Below, piece after piece: positions 11,435-21,854 of a DNA stretch of 64,000 nucleotides (its first letter is position 1; the number at the start of each line of letters is the position of its first letter). Origin of the DNA: Pyrus communis. Taxonomy: Eukaryota > Streptophyta > Magnoliopsida > Rosales > Rosaceae. Under the pieces are notes generated by a model. The model was not told the origin of the DNA and searched no databases. It was given only the letters and a program-made list of their open reading frames with translations. The DNA is taken from contig NC_084808.1 of NCBI RefSeq assembly GCF_963583255.1, forward strand, positions 16,113,725 through 16,177,724. The letters run 5' to 3'. The position numbers and the translations under genes were made by a program.

Positions 11435-11438
<4 letters not shown>
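11289..11438. repeat. 75-bp tandem duplication across an LTR/host junction
   Basis: Copies at 11289-11363 and 11364-11438 are essentially identical. Each has about 17 bp of host flank (GCTGAGGTTGAACAGTC), the 5-bp target duplication ATTAT and the first about 53 bp of the copia LTR (from TGTTAAGC). The duplication therefore happened after the element inserted. It is followed by a (GA)n run at about 11438-11486. Confidence 0.85.
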
Positions 11439-11490
<52 letters not shown>

Positions 11491-11671
11491 TAGAGAAAGA
11501 AGTACAATTGAATTATCTTCTTGTATTGAATGAATGATTACAGCTCACAATACAAGTATATATATAAACGATTTTCCTTGCACACTAAGTAAACTACTAC
11601 TAACAGACTTAACAAACTCATTCATTTATCTGTTGACACTTGTCACCATCTGGTGGCTCTATATCTTTACA
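11386..11671 (-). repeat. Left (3') LTR of copia A
   Basis: It matches 22096-22325 along its length, except for an expanded (GA)n tract here. On the minus strand it begins TGTAAAGATATAG, right after the polypurine tract, and ends GTAGCTTAACA. The terminal pol frame (stop at 11618) runs about 50 bp into it. Confidence 0.85.
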
Positions 11672-13865
11672 TCCCCCCTCAATCATATGCTTGGAGGAGC
11701 CAAGCATAAGATTGAAACAATGATGTTGAAACAAAGGTGTAGAAAGACCCTTGGTCAAAATATCTGCAAACTGGTCTTTTGATGACACATGAAAGACATG
11801 CAGATCACCTCGAATGACTCTTTCCCTTACAAAATGGTAATATATTTCAATGTGTTTCACTCTTGAATGAAAAACAGGATTAGATGATAAAGCAATCGCA
11901 TAAATGTTGTCACAATAGATAACTGGAGCAACTAGAATAGGTACACAAAGATCACATAACAACTGCCTTATCCATGTTAACTCAGCAGCTGTAATGGCTA
12001 AAGCCTGATATTCAGCCTCTGTAGAGGACTGAGAAACAATGTGTTGCTTCTTAGATGCCCAAGATATCGGATTGGAGCCAATATAAACAATGTGACCAGA
12101 AGTAGATCTTCGATCATTGGGGTATCCTGCCGAATCCGCATCACTATAAGCCTGCAATTGTAATTGTCCTGATTGAAATCGAAGACCATAGTCCATAGTG
12201 CCACGGAGATATCGCAAAATCCTCTTAACAACCACAACATGAGTATCCATGGGATTATGCATGAACTGACAACACTGATTCACAGAAAAAGCAATATCAG
12301 GCCAAGTAAAAGTCAAGTATTGCAAAGTTCCCACAATGTTGCGATACTGGTGTGGACTGTGATAAGGAGTGCCCTCAGTTTTAGACATATGTGATATGGT
12401 AAACATGATGTTACACAAGGTTTGGAATCTTGCAGATCAACCTTTTCAAGCAAATATTTGATGTACTTTGACTGTGAAACAAAAAAAAACCATCATTCTG
12501 ATATGTTATCTGTAACCCCAAGAAATATTGTAATTGCCCCAAGTCTTTCATTTCAAACTCTTGAGTTAAAGCTTTAACAACTCTATCAATCAATTTGGAT
12601 GGATTACCAGTAAGGATGATATCATCCACATAAAGAAGTAATACAACATTGCCAAGGCTAGTGTGTTGCACAAAGAGAGATGGATCTGCAAGGGAAGATT
12701 TAAAACCCAAACCTGGTAAAAAACTTGTAAATTTTTCATTCCAAGCTCGGAGCTTGTTTCAAACCATAGAGAGACTTATGCAACTTGCAAACATAGTGAG
12801 AGGGATGTTATGTACTTTCAAAGCCTTGTGACACTTCTTCATGTAAATCACCATGAAGAAATGCATTGTTCACATCCATTTGCCGTAATGACCATTTAAA
12901 CTGAGTTGCCAATGCAAATCAGCCTAATTGTTGTTGGTTTCACTACAGGACCAAATGTTTCATTGTAATCAATACCCTCCTCTTGACTATACCCTTTAGC
13001 AACTAAGCGAGCTTTGTATCTTGCCACTGAACCATTAGGATTGGTTTTGACTATATACACCCACTTACAACCTACCAGGTTTTTGTGAGGTGGCAGTGGA
13101 ACTAAAGACCAAGTATGCTGTGATTTCTTCTTCCATTGCAACAATCCATTCAGGCACTTTATTGGCAGACTTAAAAGTTGTAGGTTTTGAAACTGTTGCA
13201 GGAACTTGAACTGTAGCTGAGAACACTTTCTTCTTCTATATACCACTCTTGGATCGTGTTTGCATAGGGTGCAAATTTACTGATGGTATAAGAAGGATAA
13301 TGGATAGATTTTTAGGTTGAAAATCTGGATCAACAGGGATTGGAGACTTTGTAGTTTTTGTAATTGATTCCACAGATTATATAGGTGTAATAGGGTTGGA
13401 ATTTAAACACTTTGAAGCTATAGTGGAATGAGATGTGGAAAACTCTGAGGCACTAGGACTATTAGAGGCTGAAAACTCTGAGATTGGAGAGGGTATAGGT
13501 GGTAGAACTGTTTTGTGAATCAACTAGTGAAGGGTGAACTGGTTGGTGCAATGGTGTTGATGTGGATGCAGAACTGGACAATGTTGGTTTGGATGCAACT
13601 ATAGAGGAATAAGGAAAACTTGTCTCATTAAACAATATATGTCTCGAAACAAAGATTTTGTTTGTAAGAGGATTAAGACAAAGATAACCTTTGTATTGAC
13701 CTGCATACCCTATGAATATACACTGTGAAGTCTTAGGTTGCAACTTACTGGAATTATACTGTTTTAAGAGTGGAAAACAAGCACATCCAAAAACTTTGAG
13801 ATGAGATATAGAAGGAAAAATGCCAAATAAACAATTAAAAGGAGATGACGATGCTAATACTGAAG
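11618..13865 (-). pseudogene. Copia A pol remnant: integrase end, RT, RNase H
   Basis: Minus-strand segments in the expected order are: integrase C-terminal region (about 13865-13400: HLKVFGCACFP, IFIGYAGQYKGYLC), RT N-terminal part (13246-12896: [26 protein letters not shown]), RT catalytic part with YVDD (12710-12411: VLLLYVDDIILTG) and RNase H (12418-11618: AYSDADSAGYPNDRRSTSG, STEAEYQAL, FADILTKGL). The frame is broken by shifts and stops between segments (for example near 12890 and 13250-13450) and the integrase catalytic core is missing. The RNase H frame itself is long and open. It is not functional. Confidence 0.85.
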
Positions 13866-13869
13866 GTGT

Positions 13870-14690
13870 TGAGACTGATGATTATTAGATTTGGAAAATG
13901 CATGATCGTGCATTAATGCAGCTTATCATTGCTACTTTGTCTTTTAGTGCTATGTCGTTTGTTATTGGTTGTTTGAGTTCTTATGATATGTGGATTAATC
14001 TAAAGGATAAGTTCTCTACTGCCTCAAAATCTAGTATCATTCAGTTAAAAACTGAGTTGCAAAACATCAAGAAAGGGTCAGATTCTGTCTCTACATATCT
14101 GCAATGAATTAAAGATGTTAGAGATCATTTTTCTGCAGCTGGTGTTACGTTTGAAGATGATGATATTGTAATTTTGGCATTGAAAAGGCTCCCTTATGAG
14201 TATTGTACTTTCAGAACAATTATAAAGGGTAGGGAGAATGTTATCACTCTTAAAAAGTTTCGATCCCAGTTATTGGCAGAAGAAGCAGCTGTTGAGAATA
14301 ATTCCACCTTTGAGTCTTTTGTTACTGCAATGGTTGCATAAGACAAACAAGGCAAAGGCAAAGCTCTTATGCTAGAAGAAGGATATTCCAGTGGCTCTTC
14401 ACAGTCTTCCAATTATAATGGTGGTCATCCTAGTGGTGCTTATCGTGGCAGTTCCTCTAATTATAATGGAGGCCATACTACCAATAGTTTTCGAAGAAAT
14501 GGTAGGGGGAGGAACAACTTCCACTCGAGGTACAATACAGGATCTTTGAATTCAAGTGCTGGAATTCTTGGCCCTGCAAAACCTCACATTTCCACTTGTC
14601 CTAAACATGGCAATGAAATTCTTGTCTATCAAATATGTAATAAAAGAGATATTGCATATAGAATTTGTTATCACTTTTAGATCTTGTAGG
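13870..14690 (+). pseudogene. Copia gag remnant, inverted relative to its pol
   Basis: The plus strand reads a UBN2-type copia gag: SSYDMWINLKDKFS, QLKTELQNIKKGSDSVS, a stop, IKDVRDHFSAAGVTF, LALKRLPYEYCTF, then a low-complexity region (SNYNGGHPSGAYRG). In-frame stops occur at about 14104 and 14339. It is head-to-head with the minus-strand pol at 11.6-13.87 kb, although gag and pol of one element should share a strand. The frame decays before the LTR at 14708. Confidence 0.75.
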
Positions 14691-14707
14691 AGGATCAATC
14701 AATGTGT

Positions 14708-14923
14708 TGTTAACTAGATTGCAATATTTGGGAATTGAAGGGAAAATTAAGAAGAAAGGATGAACATAAGGATGAACACCGAGATATTAGAGAGAGAAAT
14801 AGGATTTGTATTAACTGATTGAATGAAGGTTACACATACACTGTTTTTATAAGAGAAAGCCTAATTACTCTAACCAAATACTAACAAACTTACTAACTGT
14901 ATTGCTGATTTGTATACTTAATA
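14708..14923 (-). repeat. Left (3') LTR of element B
   Basis: It shares a common order with 17517-17765: TGTTAACTA, GCAATATTTGGGAATTGAAG, a GA-rich stretch, GTTACACATACACTG, then CTTGTATACTTAATA-type end. It is shorter than the right copy through deletions, one near GAACAC and one near the end. Confidence 0.8.
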
Positions 14924-14936
14924 CTCCCCCTCAATC

Positions 14937-15714
14937 TCAACTGGGGTATCCCAGTTTGAGATTGCAACAAAGTCTCAAATAGCAAACACTGAAATAAATG
15001 GACGAACTGCAGAGTTTTCTTGTTCCAGTTTGACTTTGGTGATGTTTTCTGATTGAAAAAGGTTTTGTTGCCCTGAGATTGCAGCAATTGAGCTTTGCTT
15101 TTACTCTTCATGTTCTTCTCAACTACGGTCCCACAAACATGAACCTAAATCCATACTTAAAATGACAGGTATCCATACTCAAACATGCTAATTGCACAAA
15201 TGCTACTTGTTCACTTAAATCCATACTCAAGAACGATGCAATTTCATCCCATTATCATCACACATCACTTTTTTAGATACAATCTTCCAAAGATAGAATG
15301 TTCTCCAATATTTCTTTCAACATACTCAGATAGATTATGGAACCATTCTGTATGCAGAAGCCTTTTTTGGGCCACACTACCTTTAGGTTGAAATCCTAAA
15401 TCCCCAAATCTTCTACCTCTCAAACCTCTTCGTTTTCTCCATTCAGAAAGCATCAATCTTAATTGAATTTCAGGAACACTGCACATTATCTGCTACTTTC
15501 AGATTTTCAAGGAAGTTCAATGGTGAAGCTTCTTTTATGTCTAAGAAGGCCATTTTCCATTTGGGATCAATTGGGTTGCTTGGAGAGTATTGTCATTGGT
15601 CAAGGAAGAAGAATAGACCCTTGTTAAAAGGAAATATCTGTATACATCAGTTGCCTCTATTTCCAATTAATACATAATCAAAGAATAGCCTTTTATAAAG
15701 TTGTAACACACCCT
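14937..15714. other. Element B interior next to the polypurine tract, function unknown
   Basis: An open minus-strand frame of 73 codons (15486-15265, containing LSEWRKRRGLRGRRFGD) and one of 72 codons (15111-14893) lie here. I recognise neither. The first could be another captured gene piece or chance. Confidence 0.3.
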
Positions 15715-16035
15715 CATGCCGTTTATAACAATTTCTTACGGGATTACCCTTCGTGGGATTTACCGTCATCAACTTTATTTAACATTGGCATCGGCCTTAA
15801 CTACCATGGGATCGCCCTTTGTGGATTTTACCAAAAAACTACTCTTAACAATGGCATCAGCCTTCACAATTTCAACAACAGAAAATCAACATCTATGTAG
15901 GATTACTCTTCGTGGGATTTACCTACTCATATCACAAAATTACCCTTCATGGGATTTATCGTTAACAACTTCGTCTACCCTTCATGGGATTTACCATTTA
16001 CAACTTCTTCAAACTTCATCGTATAACCGGACTTA
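15715..16035 (+). repeat. Degenerate internal repeats of elements B and C
   Basis: A unit like 'TTACCCTTCGTGGGATTTAC' recurs about five to six times at irregular spacing. The same block, with the lead-in TATAAAGTTGTAACACACCC, is found at 19212-19560 in element C. It marks both as one family. The resulting open frame (15716-16087) is an effect of the repeats. Confidence 0.75.
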
Positions 16036-16789
16036 CTGTAGATTCATGCTAACAACTGAGTTGGTTAGACTCGACATTATAGGTTGAGATAAGGGAAAAT
16101 AACTACACAAACTCCTCAACAGAATTGCAGAAAGTCAGTAAAGCAGAGAGATAAGAATTGGATAGTGCAAAAATTCCTGAGTAATTCGACAATGAACACC
16201 CTAAAGATATCAGTAGCAATCAAACCCAAGAATGCATACCCATTTCTCCAAACATATCAATATGCAACTATACCTAAAACGTAACAAATTTGCCAACTTT
16301 CTGACTTCAACCTTCTTCAATTATCAACTTTAATGAATATTACATACTCAAACATTCTTGGCATCGACCTTATCAACTCTGAATTCATAAAACTCAAACT
16401 TCAACAATTAACAACTCTTTGAACAAGCAACTTCATAAATTTCTTCAACTACCAATATTTCTTACAATCAGCCTTAATCATATAATAAAAACCCTGAAAT
16501 AGATCATATAGAATTCACACCAACACTGCATAAAATTTCATTGACCCAGAAACACAAACACTGCATGTGCAGAATTGAATAAACAAAGAAAAGTGACAAC
16601 CTGAATCCAACAGTTGCCACCAGAAAAGATAATAGCAAGAGCAGCAATCCAAGAACAGCAACTGGACTCCAAGAACTTCAAGAACCATACCCAAATCTAG
16701 TGTAAGTTCAGTGAAACATTATAAAAGGAAGAAGCAAAGAACCATACCAAAATCTACAGATTCTGATCTTGCCAATGAAAGTGGCCATC

Positions 16790-17070
16790 AACATGTAATT
16801 GCATATGGGATTGGAATCGGTGCAGCTGCCATTTCTCCGAAGTTGAACAGGCCAAGAGCTTCGCCTATGTTCTCAAGTTTCAACTTGAAGATGCAATTGA
16901 GAAGGAAGATTTCGAGGAAGCTACAAAACATGATGCTTTGAAATTGTGTAGATACACAGGAAGTAGATTGGTAGGTTGATGGGTTGGCTACCCAAAAGAT
17001 TCAGATGATCCTTTTGGAAGACTAATACAAATAACTCTTGGCGTGCGCAGATTTGTTGGAAGGTGAAGCG
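16790..17070 (+). pseudogene. Captured EXECUTER-like gene fragment
   Basis: In the plus frame that contains 16839 the translation reads [33 protein letters not shown], then [11 protein letters not shown], a stop, WVGYPKDSDDPFGRLIQI and RRFVGR. This matches the UVR-like region and the start of the EXECUTER domain of EX1/EX2, chloroplast proteins in singlet-oxygen signalling. Compared with the family, about 50 residues are missing between EEATK and LCRYTG, consistent with exons joined and a piece lost. There are in-frame stops at about 16972 and 17062. It lies in antisense to LTR element B and is cut by a MITE at 17088. Confidence 0.7.
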
Positions 17071-17087
17071 CCCATTCCTGGAAATGG

Positions 17088-17229
17088 GTGTGATATCCAC
17101 ATACCCCATTTTACTTCTCACACACCTTTTTAATTTTCGGCTGTCGGATTAGATGAATTGAAGAAGATCAATGGACATAAATTATCCAGGGGTGTGTGAG
17201 AAGTAAAATGGGGTGTGTGGATAGCACAC
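17088..17229. repeat. MITE with about 39-bp terminal inverted repeats
   Basis: The left end (GTGTGATATCCACATACC, CCATTTTACTTCTCACACACC) is the reverse complement of the right end with about two mismatches over 39 bp. It lies inside the captured host-gene segment of element B. The target duplication is not clear. Confidence 0.8.
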
Positions 17230-17503
17230 GCCTTTTGGAAATATCTTCGATTGTAGCGTCTCAACCGATTGCGGTGGTGGAGATGCGATTTTCTCCAACT
17301 TTCTATCTCTCACTTTCGATTGGGAACAGGGAGACTCATGTATTTGATTGGAAAGAAATCAAACTAGCAACAAATAAACCTAAAAGCAGAAGCACCTAAA
17401 AACTTATCCTAACATCTAATGAAAATTTGGAAAGAAACTAAGCTAGAAACAAATGAAAAATAATGGGAAGTGGAACCACTAGAATCCATGGCGTGAGTCT
17501 GGT
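17230..17503. other. 5' leader region of element B
   Basis: Sequence between the MITE and the primer-binding site. Its last part (AAACTA.GCTAGAAACAAATGAAAAATAATGGGAAGTGG) resembles 20790-20850 at the corresponding place in element C. Non-coding. Confidence 0.4.
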
Positions 17504-17516
17504 GGCTCTGATACCA

Positions 17517-17765
17517 TGTTAACTATATTGCAATATTTGGGAATTGAAGGGAAAATTAAGAAGAAATGATGAACACAAAGATATTAGAGAGAGAGGGAGA
17601 GAGTTTAGAAAGAGAAATATGTTTTGTATTAACTGATTGAATGAAGGTTACACATACACTGATTTTATAAGAGAAAGCCTAACTACTTTAACCAAATACT
17701 AACAAACTTACTAACTGTATAGCTAATTGTATTTTTAACTGTATTGTTGACTTGTATACTTAATA
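17517..17765 (-). repeat. Right (5') LTR of element B with adjacent primer-binding site
   Basis: The LTR end GTTAACA is followed on the minus strand by TGGTATCAGAGCC (17516-17504), the complement of the initiator tRNA-Met 3' end used by plant copia elements. The LTR has a GA-rich stretch near 17588-17615. Confidence 0.8.
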
Positions 17766-18372
17766 TGAAGATTTGGAAATTGCTATCAAGGAAACATTTG
17801 AAAAACTAGTTGAAGAAGGCAAGATTGCACCAGTCAAGGAATTCAAGCTTCCACAAATACCTGAAGATCTCAATTCTGCGATTATCTCAGCAACTTCCAG
17901 TCATTAGTCTTTATGTGCAACATAATCAAGTTGGAAGGTGTTTACAACAGTAAGGTCACTTGATCTATAACTCAGATGGGAATGGTTTTGATATGGAACA
18001 AGGTGATATACATGAAGATATTACGACATGAAATGAATCTGAGGTGGATGAAAAGGGATTGCAAGATTGTAGTTGGTTTAAGTTTGTTCTGTTTTTCTGG
18101 GTTTCATAGTAGTGATTGCAGATGTTCTTCCAATCTCAAACTGGGGCTCCCTAGTTGAGATTGAGGGGGAGTATTAAGGGTACAAGTCAACAATACAGTT
18201 AGCAAGTTTGTTAGTATTTGGTTAAAGTTGTTAGTCTTACTAGTATAAAAACGAAGTGTGTAATTGTGTAACATTTATTCTTTCAGTTAATAAAAATCAT
18301 ATTTCTCTCTCTAAACTCTTTCTCTAGAATCTCTCTTATTTCTCTCTGTCATCTTCTTCTACCTCTATACCA
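17766..18372 (+). mobile_element. Plus-oriented 3' end of another element of the B/C family
   Basis: The internal tail 17766-18171 is followed by a polypurine tract (GATTGAGGGGGAG, 18159-18171) and an LTR starting TATTAAGGGTACAAG at 18172 and running to about 18372. A frame at 17765-17907 reads YEDLEIAIKETFEKLVEEGK, IAPVKEFKLPQIP, then SAIISATSSH and a stop. I do not recognise it. It is also present in antisense at 18680-18850, so it belongs to the family's conserved 3' interior or to an early capture. It abuts the right LTR of element B directly. Confidence 0.65.
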
Positions 18373-18850
18373 TTATAACTGTATTTCTAATTGTATTGGT
18401 GAGTTGTACCCTTAATACTCCCCCTCAATCTCAACTGGGGAAACCCAGTTTGAGATTGGAAGAACATGTGCAAATACTACTATGAAACCCAGAAAAACAT
18501 AATAGACTTAAACAATTGCAATCTTGCAATCCCTCTTTATCCACCTTAGATTCATTTCATGTCAAAATATCTTCATGTACATCACCTTGTTCCATATCAA
18601 AACCATTCCCATCTGAGTTATAGATCAAGTGACCTTACTGTTGTAAACACCTTCCAACTTGATTATGCTACACATAAAGACTAGTGACTGGAAGTTGCTG
18701 AGATAATCGCAAAGTTAATATCTTTAGGTATTTGTGGAAGCTTGAATTCCTTGACTGGTGCAATCTTGCCTTCTTCAACCAGTTTTTCAAATGTTTCCTT
18801 GATAACAATTTCCAAAGCTTCATATGAAGTGGGAACAACAGCACCAACAT
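17766..18850. repeat. Large inverted repeat (arms about 440 bp)
   Basis: The plus-strand segment 17766 to about 18210 is repeated in inverted orientation at 18850 to 18373, with about 90-95% identity by eye. Between the arms is a spacer of about 160 bp from the rest of the plus LTR. Two copies of the same element end, tail to tail, produce this. A transcript through it would fold into a long hairpin. Confidence 0.8.
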
Positions 18851-20860
18851 TCCTCAAGGCTTGATTCTTTGCTTATGCAGACTCCATCTCACCATCACTC
18901 CACTGGTTTGGTAACATTGCCCTGTTTCAAAGCTTCAACTAGAAAATACTTGTCTCTACCACCAAGTTCCCTAAGTACAACAATAAATTTGACCTGGGGG
19001 ATAAAATCTTCCCAAAGGCATATTGTCTTCCAATATTGTATAGTAACCAGTGAAAGTGATTGTCCACATCAAATATGATACCCGTTTTCTCCAAATGTAT
19101 TCACTACCTCACTACAATGTATAAACCAAGATCTTAGACAAGAACTATGTTGTACATATCCAAAAGTCTAATATTCCTCTACCTCTGACATGAGCTTCAC
19201 AAAGAACAACCTTCTTATAAAGTTGTAACACACCCTTATGCCGGTTATAACAATTTCTTACGTGATTACCCTTTTGTGGGATTTACCGTCAACAACTTCA
19301 TTTAACATTGTCTTTGGCCTTTAAAACAGAAAATTAACAAACTATAGTGTGGCATTGCCCATACCTATAGTACCACGAGATCGCCCTTTATGGATTTTCC
19401 CAAAAACAGCTACTTTTAACAATGACATTGGCCTTCACAATTTCAACAATTGAAAATTAACATCTATGTATGATTACCCTTAGTGGGATTTACCTACTCA
19501 CATCACGGAATTACTCTTTGTGGGATTTACTGTTAACAACTTCTTCAAATTTCTTCGTATAACCGGCGTACAGTAGATACATGCTAACAACTAAGCTAGC
19601 TAGACTCGACATTATAGGCTGTGATGAGAAAACATATTGCACAAACTCCTTAATAAGCACTTGAACAATCTTCTCAGACATTACACTTCTCATTTTGGCA
19701 CAAACCATAATTTGAACAACCACAAAATTGTACATGCTAGAATGCAAGAATTCACACCCATTTCTCCAAATATATCAAGAGTTGTAGAAAAATCAAACCC
19801 AATAAACTTGCAGAATATCAGTGAAGCAGAGAGACAATGAATAGGCACCATACAAATCAAACAATTCATGGTTTTGAAAAATCCAGCAAATCAAATGCAA
19901 GCTATCACAAACACTAATCTTGAAGCAATGACCAATCTTGAACTCAAATGTTGCACAAGAGCCCAGAAAAGACTCACAAGAAAGATGGCTTCAAGCACTT
20001 AATACTCAACATATCAACTGAATGACTTGATGCCCACAACAACAAACTAATTGCTTTACATAATAGTGAAAGAATCATAGTAAGAAATTCAGAAGAAGCG
20101 GTTGAAAAACTTAACCTTCACATGAAAATTCTGAGTTGGGCATTTCATCAAACACTTAGACTACACAAAAGTCTAAACTTTCTTCCACACTAGAGAGCAG
20201 AGCACATATCAAATTCACAGACAATATCGAAGGCGTTGAAGAGAACGCACCATAAATTGATGACCAGATTCGCGTTCTCAAGAAGATGGCTAGGTCGAAA
20301 CAGCCCTTGCCGGTCACTCATGGTAAGGAATCGAATTCCAATTCCAAGAGGTCGTATTTAGGAAATGGGGATTTGATGAAGAATTGCAGGCAGGTATTAT
20401 CCAAGCTGATGAAGCAGAAGTATGCTAGGATCTTTAACAAACCAGTTGATGTAGTTACGTTGGGCCTTCACGATTACTACGACATCATTAAGAAACTAAT
20501 GAATCTCGACACTGTCAAAACCTATCTCACCAAGGGTCTCTATTTAACGCTTTTTGATTTTGCAGCTGATGTGACATTGACTTTCGAGAATGCCATGCGG
20601 TACAAGAATGAGATCCTAACAAATGAAATACAAAAAGATCACAAAAAATTGCTTGACATTCCATCTTCTTTCGAGGTGAAGAACTTGATGAATATTTTCG
20701 AATTTTCGAATTCAAGAATAGAAAATCAACCTAGAAGTTACAGGATGATCGCGAAAGCACCGAAGAACTTGACGGAAATTCTGAAGAAAATTTGAATAGA
20801 AAATAAAACTAGAAACGATGAAATCTAATGAAAAACAGAACCATTATAATCTATAGCAGG
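18373..20860 (-). mobile_element. LTR element C, truncated at both ends, with a bromodomain gene fragment
   Basis: In minus orientation it has a 45-bp stub of the 3' LTR (18417-18373), a polypurine tract at about 18430-18418, the 3' interior (to about 18850), the family repeat block at 19212-19560 and a leader-like segment at 20790-20850. It stops about 30 bp short of where element B has its primer-binding site and is joined there to a copia RT piece. It carries no gag or pol. A host GTE bromodomain fragment lies in antisense at 20286-20795, the position equivalent to the EXECUTER fragment of element B. Confidence 0.65.
20286..20795 (+). pseudogene. Captured GTE-type bromodomain gene fragment
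   Basis: A 169-codon open frame starts at ATG 20286. Residues about 29-110 match the bromodomain of plant GTE (BET-like) proteins, which bind acetylated histones: LMKNCRQVLSKLMKQKYARI, FNKPVDVVTLGLHDYYDII, KKLMNLDTVKTYL and LYLTLFDFAADVTLTFENAM. The motif normally reads HPMDLGTVK; here it is KLMNLDTVK. After NAMRYKNE the similarity ends before the conserved asparagine region is complete. A complete GTE has several hundred residues and a NET domain, which are absent. Lying inside an LTR element in antisense, it is best read as transduplicated. The open frame could still be transcribed, so 'pseudogene' is an inference. Confidence 0.7.
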
Positions 20861-20863
20861 CCG

Positions 20864-21240
20864 AGTAAAGGTCAAGTATTGCAAAGCTCCCACAGTGCTG
20901 CGATACTAATGTGGACTGTGATAAGAAATGCCCTTAGTTTTAAACATCCTGTGATATGGTAAACATGGTGTTGCATAATGTTTGGAATCTTGCAGATCAA
21001 CCTTTTCAAACAAATCTTTAATGTACTTTGACTGTGAAACAAAAAGACCATCGTTCTGATATGTTATTTGTAACCCTAAGAAGTACTGTAATTGCCCCAA
21101 GTCTTTCATTTCAAACTCCTGAGTTAAAACTTTAACAACCTTATCAACCAATTTGAATGAACTACTAGTAAGGATGATATCATCCGTATAGAGAAGTAAT
21201 ACAATAGTGCCAAGACTAGTGTGTTGCATAAAGAGAGATA
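20864..21240 (-). pseudogene. Copia RT fragment (copia A family)
   Basis: The minus strand has the palm motif (LLLYTDDIILTSSS; YTDD instead of the usual YVDD), then EFEMKDLGQLQYFLGLQITY and FVSQSKYIKDLFEK. It is closely related to 12400-12710. It ends abruptly at about 21240, where plus-strand integrase sequence begins. Confidence 0.75.
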
Positions 21241-21850
21241 CATTGTTGCAAATTGCCAGTTTACCCCATACATTTTGGTTCCATGCTTGGTGCCATTTTT
21301 GTTTACCTTAATAATAGGATGGCCTGTCCAACACTTCACATGTCATCTCCTTTTACTTATTTATTTGGCACTCTTCCTTCTATATCTCATCTCAAAGTTT
21401 TTGGCTGTGCTTGCTTTCCACTCTTAAAATAGTATAATTCTAGTAAGTTTCAACTAAGATATCACTTCATAGGGTATGCAGGTCAATGCAAAGGTTATCT
21501 TTGTCTTAATCTTCTTACAAACAAAATCTTTGTTTCGAGACATGTTTTATTTGATGAGACAAGTTTTCCTTATTCCTCTATAATTGCATCTAAACCAACA
21601 TTGTCCAGTTCTGCATCCACATCAACACCACTACACCAACCAGTTCACCCTTCACTAGTTGATTCGCAAAACACTGTCCTACCACTTATACCCTCTCGAG
21701 CCTCAGAGTTTTCAGCCTCTAATATTCCTAGTGCCTCAGAGTTTTCCACATCTCATTCCACTTGAGCTTCAGAGTGTTTAAATTCCAACCCTATCACACC
21801 TATAAAATCTGTGGAATCAATTACAAAAGCTACAGTCTCCAATCCATATT
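21241..21850 (+). pseudogene. Copia integrase fragment (copia A family), inverted
   Basis: The plus strand reads, with frameshifts and stops, HLKVFGCACFPLL, HFIGYAGQCKGYLCLN and KIFVSRHVLFDETSFPYSS, then a Ser/Pro-rich linker. It duplicates the minus-strand segment 13865-13330 in the opposite orientation. It runs directly into the LTR/primer-binding-site repeats at 21855. Confidence 0.75.
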
Positions 21851-21854
21851 GATC

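Larger units (their letters stand above)
14708..17765 (-). mobile_element. LTR element B, apparently non-autonomous, with a host gene fragment
   Basis: The LTRs are at 14708-14923 (3') and 17517-17765 (5') in minus orientation. A canonical primer-binding site (TGGTATCAGAGCC on the minus strand) is at 17516-17504 and a polypurine tract (GATTGAGGGGGAG on minus) is next to the left LTR at 14936-14924. The 2.6-kb interior has no gag, integrase, RT or RNase H that I can see. It has a degenerate repeat region (15.7-16.05 kb), an EXECUTER-like fragment in antisense (16.8-17.07 kb) and a MITE. No matching 5-bp target duplication was found (left flank TGTGT, right flank TGAAG), so one or both edges were rearranged. 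Confidence 0.75.

Noticed and set aside
15716..16087. 123-codon plus-strand frame
   Set aside because: It is produced by the degenerate TTACCCTTCGTGGGATTTAC repeats of the LTR family, with no domain.
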